Shown here piece after piece: positions 1 to 10,135 of a stretch of DNA of 64,000 nt. The notes below the pieces were generated by a model. The model did not search any database. It was given only the letters and a program-made list of their open reading frames with translations, and had not been told where the DNA came from. Every line of letters begins with the position of its first letter. The first letter of the stretch is position 1. The DNA is from Xestospongia muta (Eukaryota > Porifera > Demospongiae > Haplosclerida > Petrosiidae): assembly GCA_963693285.1 (NCBI GenBank), contig OY848923.1, forward strand, positions 1,217,026 through 1,281,025, written 5' to 3'. Position numbers and translations under genes: made by a program.

Positions 1-3000
1 AGAATGGCAGACACCTTCAAACGTCAACAACTTACTAAAGCACCAGGTAATTGGAATGTGATGCCTCCTGAAGCTCTTCAGGACAATCCAAGTTATGACC
101 ACAAGCTAGATGTCTTCTCCTATGGCTGTCTTATCCTCCATGTCTTCACACACCGATGGCCTGCACCTACAAATCAGTATGTACCTAGTACCAGTCCTTC
201 TCGAAAGGGATCATTTGATCTTGTCTCAGAATGGAATAGGAGATCAAAATATACCACAGCAATATCTAGTGATAATCCTTTCTTTACATTTACCAAGTCT
301 TGTCTAGACAATAATCCTAAAAAGCGACCTACTATGAATGATGCTATCATATGCGCTGAACATGCTGTCTCTAGTCTACCTCCATTGAAGAACACACTAG
401 AGATGATGAAAGAAGTCAATTTACTAACTGAACAAGTGAATCAGTTAGAGAGGCAAGCTCAAGAAAATTCTTACCAATTGGAAGAAAAGGTGAAACAATT
501 GGAAGAGGGCAAATGTCGAGCGACAAATGATCTTATAAAAGCATGGCAAGTTAAGGCAATGGCTGATGTTCGTTTAGCTGCACAAGAAAAAGATATTACT
601 GAAAAATCACAACTGCTAAGTCAATTACAATCTACTTTGTCATCATTACAAGTATATTAGTATATTACAAGTATATTATTTATAACATAATATACATTAC
701 AGGAGTCATATACTGTACTTCAGTCACTACTAAAATCTAAAGATGACATTATTGAAATCCTACGTGCTCAATGTAAAGGGATTGTTCCTAGTTATCAAGT
801 ACAGAAAGAAATGATTCAACAACTTCTAACACAAAAACTGAAGGAAGGAGATGAATGGTGAGTGACTATTTTGAAAAAATGATAACATTAAATAATTATT
901 ATTAGTTATAAATTGTTATTTACTGGGAAATTATTACATCCTCAGGTATTTAGTTGACGATGATTGGTTTATACAATGGATGACATGTGATGATTATGAC
1001 CCAGATTTATCTGTGGATGATATCGATGTCAGTTCAAAACAATCTGGTCCTGTTTATAATGAAAACTTATTAAAAGGTAACAGAAATCATTCGTGTTACT
1101 TGAGTCAGTATATCTAGAACAGTCTATGGCAGTGACATCATTTGTTAGTATTATAACATATGACACTTACCAATAACACATATAATAGAGTATTTACAAT
1201 AAAATTAATTCATTATTATTAATAACAGCTATTATAATGAGTGGGTGAGCCTGAGTGAGAAGTGGATATGTTTCATGTACATTTCAATTATTGTACTATA
1301 ACATTGATACCCACTTTAGTACATACTGACATAAATGTTTTAGGAATTTACATTTTGGGAGTAAATATCACAGGAATGAACATTATTGGATGTTATGTAC
1401 TGGATCTACTCACTATATTTATCTTATATAGATAATGAATCTGATACATTAAAAGATAATCTAGAGGAGGATGATGACTACTCCTTGCTCCCTAAACCAG
1501 TATGGGATCTCTTAGTTAGTTGGTATGGTCTGTCAGTAGGATCACAACCTATTTGTAGGTAAGTTATTATAACTTTATGTTTACTAGTTGGCATACAAAG
1601 TGTGCTGATTGACTTGTTCCTCATATTATAAATATCTGTGTATGTTCACACACATTGACTTTATATACATACAACAATCATCAAATTTGATCTTTACTGA
1701 GAATGTTAGGATAATAGACATGACTAATCATATTTGAATATCAAGGAGTTTCTATGAACTCTCCATTCTTAAAATATTACCATCTTCAAAACAATCTTAG
1801 TAGAAATTTTTCAATTATGATCTTGTTAGTTTAATTTCTTTATTAGGTATGTTATGCAGTGTAATAAAGATTTGAAAGTTGGAATATATCCTATTAAAGT
1901 CAAATTATGTGTGTATCCAAAGGTCAATGAAGAAGTTTTCTTTTGTGAAGGAACCACATTAAGTAAGCACTCATTTATACCTTCCTCTTTATGATACTGA
2001 GAAGGATATATGAGTGAGTTGGCTTACTTCCCTATTGAAATGTGAGACAATACCACAAATTTTTATGTTTGTCATCTTGTGGAATATATCTGAAACTACA
2101 TATGTATGTTAGGTACACCTGCTTATATGCCACAGAGTTTTAAACTTAAATGGTTATATGACAATTGTGAGGACACATAGTATAAATCTTTCTGAGAGTA
2201 AATTCTTTATTATAACATATGATATCAAAATATCACAAATGTTTCATAGTCAGTATGTAAATTTTAAACTTTGGTGTACTACCTTACTTCAGGTATAAGC
2301 CAACTTGCTCCTAGATCCTTCTCCATCTTCAGCTGAGCAAATAAGGAGAATGGTCTATATAGTGTATCTAAAATGTAAATCATGTGTTTGTATCTTTATT
2401 TTCCTAAAGGTACTGTTGTTCAAAAAATGAGAGAATTGTTTAACATATCTACAACTACTGATAAATGTAGACTATGGGTATATGGATGTATGAAGAACAT
2501 AGTGAACATATGTGTATTAATAACAGAAGATTTAAACGATGAATCCAGATATGAAGAACTTGAAGATGATGACACTGTAAGAATAAGATACATACACAGT
2601 ATTGTTTACTTTTTATTTGTTTTAGGTGTTCCATACATTAATGTTAGAAATAAGAAATCCTGATGGTAGCTGGCCAAAGAGGTTTGAACTAAAACTATGT
2701 GTCTATCCAAATACTAATGATATCAAACAGTGGTCATTTGATGTATTTGATACTGTAGGTAAGTTGGTATGTATAATAATACACTGTAAATTTTAGTTAA
2801 GTATTGACTCCAACTCCACCATGTTTGTGCTTTAAATTTGTTATTTTCATTTGTAGGTACTGTTTTACAGAAGACAAGAGAATTATTTAATATATCTACA
2901 ACTGATGAATGTAGACCGTGGTATTGGAATTTTAAAAAAGATAGTTCTTCCTATATTACATTAAGTGATCTTGAAGAGACAGTAGCTGGTGTTTGTAGTT

Positions 3001-3668
3001 TTGACAAAGAAGATAATGTTTATTTTATGCTGGAATCTGCACTCAATAACCAAATGGTATAGTTAATATATAATCAAACTACATTATATTATACATTTGT
3101 TTTAATTAGCCATTAATATTAGAGGTAAGAAATCCTGATGGTAGCTGGCCATGGAAGGTTGAATTATGTTTGGCAGTATGTGGTGAAGTCTTATTTAAAG
3201 TATTGTCATTTGGAGTATTTAACGATATTAGTAAGTATTATAAATGAAGACAAATTGAATGTAATTATTACTTCACAGGTACTGTGGTAACAAACATAAG
3301 TGACCTAGTTAGTGCTAATGAGTGTAGTCTGTTTGAGGATGATGACTTTGATAAGCCCCATGCAGTAAGTAACAATTCAGTTTATAATATTATATAAATG
3401 TATGATTTTTTAGGTAATGACATTATTTGTTAAAAATTCAGATGGTAGTTTGTCAAAAGAGGTTACATCACAGATATATAGAGATGATGCATGGTTATTT
3501 AAAGATACATCCATTTTGTGTAAGGACACATATATTAATAAAGTCATCATATCTATTGATCATATAGATATTATTAATCAGGAGATGTTATCAGAGAATA
3601 CTAATGGCATTTATTATGTAATGACTCTTTCAAAAGATCTTATTACAGCAATGGAAGAAGACAACTAA
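1..3668 (+). CDS. K1: kinase-coiled coil-DUSP-UBL protein (5' partial)
   Basis: The gene enters the window inside its large kinase exon, just after the DLG motif, so the ATP-binding half lies outside. Visible parts in order are the activation segment with MPPEAL, DVFSYG and KKRPTM of the C-lobe, a Gln/Glu-rich coiled coil, a DUSP domain (WYLVDDDWFIQW, later SGPVYN and [11 protein letters not shown]) and three UBL units joined by [14 protein letters not shown] linkers. A C-terminal tail ends EEDN. Exons inferred from GT-AG sites and paralogue alignment: 1-651, 703-857, 946-1076, 1432-1558, 1847-1962, 2410-2576, 2626-2758, 2857-3056, 3110-3230, 3279-3364, 3414-3519, 3568-3668. From the first complete codon the lengths sum to 697 codons with no stop. 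Intron 652-702 is absent from K5. The domains resemble USP4/11/15 DUSP-UBL, but no protease Cys box is seen. K5 and K6 are the closest paralogues. Confidence 0.85.
651..701 (+). other. Recently gained 51-nt intron with target-site-like duplication
   Basis: Compared with K5, where the coding sequence runs through uninterrupted (about 20796-20802), K1 carries 51 extra AT-rich bases. They are flanked by a direct repeat CATTACA (644-650 and 695-701). The insert supplies a GT (652) and the second repeat supplies an AG (701-702). Splicing restores the K5 reading frame, whereas read-through meets TAG at 658-660. Confidence 0.7.
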
Positions 3669-3814
3669 TTAAATGGACTGTAATCTTATTGTATTGTGGT
3701 TACTTTAGTTATTTAATTCAGTTAAGTTTGATTAGCTGTTTATTTTGTTTTTACTAAATAACTGTACATAGTTTTAATGAAAACATTATTTGATATGTTA
3801 CTCTTTTTGTATAT

Positions 3815-3820
3815 AATAAA
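3815..3820 (+). terminator. Polyadenylation signal AATAAA of K1
   Basis: AATAAA lies about 150 nt after the K1 stop. It is conserved at the matching places after K5 (24186-24191) and K6 (31188-31193) inside a conserved 3' flank. Confidence 0.55.
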
Positions 3821-3989
3821 TATCTACAGCTGATAGATTTGTTTGTTATATAAAAAATGATATAATATTTTTAGAGTTAAAAATTAATTTACCTCATTGA
3901 GTTTGTTCTACTTAATCTAAAATTCCTAATTTCTAAACTACATTATATGACATGTAATGTCACATGTAAGAGAATATTGTAATATATAT

Positions 3990-4040
3990 CAAATACTGAG
4001 TTACATGTAGGAGAATACTGAGTTACATGTAGTAGAATAA
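3990..4040 (+). repeat. Short 22-bp tandem repeat, about 2 copies
   Basis: The unit is ACTGAGTTACATGTAGTAGA plus two bases. The same unit is present about five times after K5 and five to six times after K6, so its copy number changed after the genes were duplicated. Confidence 0.7.
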
Positions 4041-4084
4041 ATATGATGATAAAGGACATCATCCTTGTCCTGTGGATAATGTAA

Positions 4085-4900
4085 GCTAATATTATAAATT
4101 AAATTATAATTGTATTGGTATTGTTATACAGAAGACGAGGGAAGTGTAATATGTATTTAAAACTGGTGAGTGTAGACTGTAGTATGTTACATGACATAAT
4201 AAATTAGTTGACATTTAATATAATAATTTATTATATAAGTAAGAAATCCTAATGGTAGTTGACCAAAAAAAATTGAATTAAAACTATAATTACTATATAC
4301 ATATCTATATCTTAATAACATCAAACAATGGTCAGTTGATGTATCTGATACTGTAGGTAAGTAGACCTTTTGAGTTCTGAATCAATTAATATATTTATTA
4401 ACCTGTAAATTGTCACATGTAGGATACAGAACACCCACTTAAAATGTATTATATTACATTATATACACAATATATATGTGTGTATGTACACGTATATAAT
4501 ATCTATATAGATCTCTATAATAAGGTTAAATTTACCACATATACTATTATCTGATATCTCTATTACACTATAATCTTGTAAGATCAATAAAACCATTAAC
4601 ATTTACAGGTACTGTTATATAGAGGACAAGTGAATTATATTTACAACTGATGAGTGTAGACTGTGGAAATTAATGTATCATGTCACACATTAATGAATTG
4701 CCTACCTATTTAGATCAGACTTTTTATACACACTTTGATGATGAATTAGTAACGGTTAACATTAATGAAGAAAGGTTAATTTCTATTTTCAGACCATATT
4801 AGAAGTAAGAAATCATGATGGAGAAAGATTACATTAAATCCATGTTAATTTCCACATATTAATGATATTAAACTATAGTAATTTGATACTGTGGGTAAGT
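4085..4900 (+). pseudogene. Decayed UBL exons downstream of K1
   Basis: Fragments recognisable against live UBL exons are the helix exon (about 4107-4190, like GTVLQKTRE...DECRLW), the strand exon with AGAAATCCTAATGGTAG (about 4235-4360), a second helix exon (about 4608-4670) and a second strand exon (about 4793-4895). All carry stops, shortened tracts or lost splice sites. Similar relics follow K5 (24595-25440) and K6 (31600-32435), so they predate the duplication of these genes. Confidence 0.7.
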
Positions 4901-6096
4901 TAACAATGGCAAGTTATGTATGAAGTGTAATAGTTATTGTAGTTATGTAACTACTAATTTATTACTATATTAATAACTATTAACTATTATATATGCCATA
5001 TATAGTGTATTGATAAGTAGTACCACCTATCTAACAATAATACAGTACATTAATGGGAACACTGTTATGATAACATGATGATCATGTGACAAGATGCTAA
5101 GGCAATGTGGACATTTTGTAAGCCACACTCACTAAGAGGTGACATTGGAGGATAAACATTGAGGAGGTGGGTGGTGCTATGGCTGTGTTGTGATGTAGCA
5201 GGATTATGATGATACAATACATAATGTCTTGTTGGGAGAGAGGAGAGGGATGAGGGAACAAGTAATAATGACCAATTACAATAACATTCTACTGCTAAAG
5301 ATAACATCTATCCGTTTATCTATTAATTCAATGACACCACTCCCACTTTATTAGAATAATCTAAAGTGATTGTTATTACAATTAGTAAGTAGTGTCACTA
5401 AATTATCTGGTTTATATATGACGTCATACTTAGGTAGGTAGTACATTTAGTACTGAGAGGTATGTTACACTAATAATCTATTAATTTGTATATTATCCAT
5501 TTCTATGTATATTTCAGTATATTCTAGTATATTCTATTTGTAGCTCTATGCATATTTCAGTATATTATAGTATATTTTATTTGTAGCTACATGTATACAT
5601 ACTTTACACTAGATCAAATCAACAACTCATTTAATACTCACTTGTCTCCAGATCATTTTGATGTTAATTAAGGTAGGACATTATATAAACTTGTTATTGT
5701 ATTCCTTTATATCTAGTAGATTTTAATGTGAGACATGACCAACTTATTCCTAAGGTTTGTCATCAACATTATGATTGCTATAGTTTATGACTGTTAATGA
5801 TCTTTTTAGGATGCAAATTTATTCTTAGTAAGTAGCTAATCAAAATAATTGACATTATATGTTGAAAACTGTGTCTTCTGTTTATCTTATTAGTGAGAGA
5901 ACAACTTACAACTGATGAGTAAAGATTGTGGGAGTGGTATGATAAAAGGTACTATGTTATGATAGATTTCTTAATTGTGGGTAATACAGTAATGTTTTGA
6001 ACATGTATTTGTAAATGAGTGTGCTAGTCAAACATCCATAACTTAATATCTGTACTAGAACATAACCTCAAAGTAGTAGGAGTTGGATTATGTATA
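4901..6096. other. Intergenic K1-K2, duplicated flank with promoter of K2
   Basis: There is no intact gene. The left part (to about 5320) matches about 25440-25860 and 32440-32860. The right part (about 5330-6096) matches about 32925-33678 upstream of K7 almost base for base. A worn UBL helix exon is visible at about 5893-5950 (CAACTGATGAG then TAAAGATTGTGGGA). The K2 promoter must lie here, but no element can be assigned with confidence. Confidence 0.5.
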
Positions 6097-7450
6097 ATGG
6101 CAGGAAGCCTTCGCACTCAAATTCAAAGTTTGTCACTGGATGGTGTAGAGGAGATTGGAAAGGAATTAGGTCGTGGAGCTTATGGTGCAGTATATGAGGT
6201 TAGAGTGAGTGGACTGGTTTGTGCTGGAAAGACTCTACATAAAGCTATTGTACAGGTACATATACTAGCTAATGATGAAATTATCACTACATCTTGTTAT
6301 CTCTTTATAGGATGAAACATTAGTTAAGTTTGCTGAAGAGTGTCTCTGTCACAGTCAACAACGTCATCCAAATATTGTCCAATTAATTGGTGTCCATTTC
6401 ATGAAACAGAAAAAGTCACGACTACCTATGTTAGTAATGGAGTATTTACCTCTGTCATTAACACAGTGTTTAAAAACACATCAAGATCTTCCATTTCAAA
6501 TCAAGTACTCCATTCTTCTTGATGTTGTAAAGGGTCTCAATTATCTTCATTGTAAGAGACCTCCCATTGTCCATTGTAATCTCACAGCCAATAGCATATT
6601 GCTGACCTCTAACTTTATAGCCAAGATATCCAGCCTAGGTGTATCTACAATGGTAGACACCTTCAAACGACAAAAACTTACTAAAGCACCAGGTAATGCT
6701 GTTGTGATGCCTCCTGAAGCTCTCAAGGACAATCCAAGTTATGACCATAAGCTAGATGTCTTCTCCTATGGCTGTCTCATCCTCCATGTCTTCACACATC
6801 GATGGCCTGAGCCTACAGCTCAATATGTACCTGATACTCAACATCCAGGTAAACACATTCTTATACCAGAGTGGAGTAGAAGAACAGAATATACCACAGC
6901 AATATCTAGTGATAATCCTTTTTTTTCATTTGCCAAGTCTTGTCTAGACAATGATCCTAAGAAGCGACCTACTATGAGTGATGCTATGATACGTGCTGAA
7001 TATGCTGTCTCTAGTCTACCTCCATTGAAGAACAAACTAGAGATGATGAAAGAAAACAACTTACTAACTCAACAATTGCAAGAGAATGCTTGGAAAATGC
7101 AACAAGAAAAACAACAAGCACAAGACAATGCTCATCGATTGGAACATGAAAAAAAACAAGCACAAGACAATGCTCGCCAGTTGGAACAAGAAAAAAAGCA
7201 AGCACAAGACAATGTTCATCAATTGGAACATGAGAAAAAGCAAGCACAAGACAATGCTCGTCAGTTGGAACAAGAAAAAAAGCAAGCACAAGACAATGCT
7301 CGTCAATTGGAACATGAAAAAAAGCAAGCACAAGACAACGCTCATCAATTGGAACATGAAAAAAAACAAGCACAAGACAATGCTCGTCAGTTGGAACAAG
7401 AAAAAAAGGAAGCATTAGCAGCTGTTCATAAACTGAAAGAAAAAAATTAG
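6097..7450 (+). CDS. K2: pseudokinase with coiled coil, truncated by TAG
   Basis: Exon 1 is 6097-6255 (Gly loop GRGAYGAVYEV and a Lys in CAGKTL). Exon 2 starts at 6311. Catalytic positions are lost: HRD has become HCN (6572-6580), the catalytic-loop Asn is Ser (AGC 6593-6595), and the Asp of DLG is Ser (AGC 6632-6634). The N-lobe, MPPEAL and KKRPTM remain. After the kinase come seven perfect-length 14-residue coiled-coil repeats (7115-7408), then TAG at 7448-7450 where K7 has AAG. The product would be 432 aa and lack DUSP and UBL. It could be an expressed dominant-interfering pseudokinase or simply a dying gene. The start ATG matches K7's. Confidence 0.75.
7115..7408 (+). repeat. 42-bp coding repeat, 7 copies (K2)
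   Basis: The unit encodes QAQDNARQLEQEKK with swaps such as H/R and H/Q. The span is exactly 7 x 42 bp. Two heptads per unit fit a coiled coil. The K7 counterpart has 13 units. Confidence 0.9.
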
Positions 7451-9225
7451 CAAATACTGGATATTCTACATGAAAAGGAAGCTGTATATGAACAAATGAA
7501 AGAAGAGAAAGAAGTTCTGGAGAGTATAGAAGACGTGAAGAAACCAGTAATGGAAAGACTGGAAAAAGAAATAGAAGAACTTCAAACAACTTTAGAAGCA
7601 ACAAAAACAAAAGTGAAAAATTTTGATTTTTCCCTAGAGGAGTCATCAAAGCAAAAGATGATTCGAATGAAGAAAAATTCAACGAAGAAAGATGATGAGA
7701 TAAGTAAGTACCACAGTATATACAACACAATTCAAAATGTTAGTCTTTCCCTGTTACCATGGTTACAGCACATTCATTCTTATATATTAATATATATGTC
7801 ATGCTAGTACCTTTGTTATCTCAATGTATTAAATTATTTTCTAGAATTACTTCAAGAAAAAAATGATGTACTTCAGCATAGTTTGAAACTTGATGGTCCA
7901 AGGTTGCTCACTCATTTCAGTGAAAGTGGAGATTCCCCAAATTATCAGATGCAGAAGGATGTTGTTTTCCATTTTATGGCACAGAAGAGAAAAAAAGGAG
8001 ATAAATGGTAAGTAATAAAGACTTATAGTAATGCACATACATTATCCTCTTTGTAAAGTTACTTAGTGGATGAGAATTGGTTCGAAAAATGGAAATGTTA
8101 TGTTGCAATGTTTGCAAGTGAAATAGCTTGTCATGATGATAAGGTTGATCATCCTGGTCCTGTGGATAACAAAGCTCTTTTAAATGGTAAGAATTTGAAT
8201 GTAATTTTTAAATTATTAATCTTTTCAAGACAAATCTTTGCAACTGAAAGATAATTTAGTTGAGGATGAAGACTATTCTATACTCCCTAAGCTAGCATGG
8301 GATCTTTTAGTTAATTGGTATGGACTGTCTATAGGATCACAATATATACGTAGGTTAGTGGTATGTCTTCTTATTACCTAACATACAGTTATATATAAAT
8401 ATTGTTGTAGATATGTTATAGATCTTGAAACTGATGAAGATTTGGAAGTTAAAGTTTACCTACTTGAGCTAGAAGTATGTCTATATCCACAACATAAGCA
8501 GATTGAGAAGTTATTCTTCAGTCTTAAAGATAATATTGGTAATTATTTTAATGTTAATAACACATTAACTCCTCACTAACATACAGGTGCTGTTTTGCAG
8601 AAAGTGAGAGAGCAGTTTCTTGTTTCTACTATGGATGAATGTAGATTGTGGAAGGAATTTGATGATAACCACTTTGTTTTATTAAAAGATTTAGATCAAA
8701 CTTTATTTGATCTTCGTGTGAATGCAGGACAGGTATATAATTTACTAGTATATACTATAATAGATATCTATTTTTTCTATCTATTGTAGATGTTGATGTT
8801 AGAGACTAAACCTTTAAATTGTAGTTGGCCTTGGGAGATTAAATTTTTCTTGAAGTATTGTTCATTATCTTCAGCTTCCAACCGAGATGGACAAGTACAT
8901 TTTTTTAATCCTGAAGATAGTATCAGTAAGAAATCAGTTATCACTCAATTTATAGATAGCTTCGATGCAAGATACGAGATAATACTAACATTGTATGTAT
9001 ATCAGTAGTAATATAACAGATAACTAAGTATATTTTGACATATTAAATATTTATTATGTAGGTACCGTTGTACAATTGATGAAAGAGAAGTTTAATATAC
9101 CTGCAACTGATGAATACAGACTATGGAAGGCTGTTCAATTTGAAGAATCAGTTCTTTTAAACCATAGTTTAGATACAACTTTATATGAAGCTGGACTTGC
9201 TAGAATTGCTGGAATTACTGGATAA
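7451..9225 (+). pseudogene. K2 downstream part: DUSP and two UBLs beyond the stop
   Basis: Past the TAG the frame stays open and the splice sites are intact: exon remainder to 7703, then 7845-8007, 8059-8186, 8230-8353, 8411-8538, 8587-8732, 8790-8925, 9062-9225. It encodes the coiled-coil end, a DUSP (CYLVDENWFEKW, HPGPVDN, WDLLVNWYGL) and two UBLs (KVREQF...DECRLW; LDTTLYEAGLARIAG). Counting from 6097, the exon lengths sum to 847 codons if the TAG is read as sense, so the nonsense codon is the only frame lesion. The last codon is TAA at 9223-9225, where K7 has AAG plus a donor site. The good conservation of this part suggests that the stop is young, is a sequencing error, or is a natural allele. 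Confidence 0.7.
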
Positions 9226-9261
9226 GTAAGTATTATCAATTACCTGATACAATTTTACATG

Positions 9262-9617
9262 ATGTGTCTAGTCACTGGCTGACAGTTTCCACAGTTGGAG
9301 TTAAAGCATCCTGAGGTACACGCTTTTGACAGCCTTTATACATCTACATCAACAAAGATGCAAATCTCAAATATACTTTATCCTGACAAACCAAGCATAA
9401 CAGTTTCATTCAAGGATGTTCAAATGCAGTCTGGGTTTCTGACTATGGTCTCTTTACCATTGCTCATGCAAATACATTGATCTTTAGGAGACAACCTGGA
9501 GAATTCAGGTTTCAACAAAGAGAAACAAGATCTCACCTCATTCAATACTGGGAGTCTTGTTTGATGTCCATGTTTCCTGTATTAAGACTCAGGCGTGTTA
9601 CTGGAAAAAATGACTAA
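9262..9617 (+). pseudogene. Dead Ulp1-like (C48) cysteine peptidase fragment
   Basis: Read over two frame changes, the stretch gives SHWLTVSTVG, then VHAFDSLYTS, ITVSFKDVQMQSG and SDYGLFTIAHANTL, followed by a basic tail ending in TAA at 9615-9617. This is the order His-Trp, Asp-Ser, Gln and (S)DCG of Ulp1/SENP-type peptidase domains often carried by transposons. The catalytic Cys is Tyr here. It begins just where K2 stops matching K7 (about 9257), so it marks an insertion or rearrangement at the K2 3' end. The family call comes from motif memory and needs a profile search. Confidence 0.6.
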
Positions 9618-10135
9618 TGAAGTAGACGTTTATTGTATTTGCAGATCCTGAATATTCACAAATTCTCAATGAATTCAGTGTTCAGCTTGTAAGGAGTGGT
9701 ATCACTATACCCTGTGACTCAAGTACCTGTGTGATAGTAGTCTGAAAATATTTGAGCTCAAAGTTGGCCTGGTACTGTATTAGGTGTAATAACAATTAGA
9801 AAATTTATTTTCATAATTGTAAAATCTACAAAATCATCAAAGTTACTTTGTTATACAAAATGTTTTTTGGCTAACCAAAATCAAAACCAGTCCATCCACT
9901 TTTGATTGATCTAAACTGGACTGGGTCCACTTTTAGCTGACCATACTGGACTGAGTCCACATTTGGTCGACCAAAACTAAACTGGGTCCAATTTTGGTAA
10001 GATGGCTCTAATTTTCGCTGCCAAAACTTGATCCCCGTCCAATTTTTTCTGCCACAATTGGACCCCTAGGTCCAGTTTTCCCGGTCCAATTTTTGCGTGA
10101 CAGTGTTTATAGTTAGCTTTAGCCCTTGTAAGATT
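9618..10135. repeat. Degenerate repeats upstream of K3
   Basis: From about 9880 to 10090 a motif like TGGACTGGGTCCACTTTTGG recurs at roughly 30-40 bp spacing in diverged form, partly palindromic (GGTCC/GGACC, TGGTCGACCA). It ends about 50 bp before the K3 start codon, so it occupies the promoter or 5' leader. The rest of the interval shows nothing recognisable. Confidence 0.5.

Noticed and set aside
6547..6732. Minus-strand frames of about 60-80 codons recurring over every kinase exon
   Set aside because: They recur at the same place in all paralogues as shadows of the conserved kinase coding sequence.
7011..7730. Long minus-strand open frames over the K2 coiled-coil repeat (similarly 34605-35262 in K7)
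   Set aside because: The 42-bp repeat is a multiple of three, so any frame lacking a stop in one unit stays open through all. The sense strand is explained by the coiled coil.
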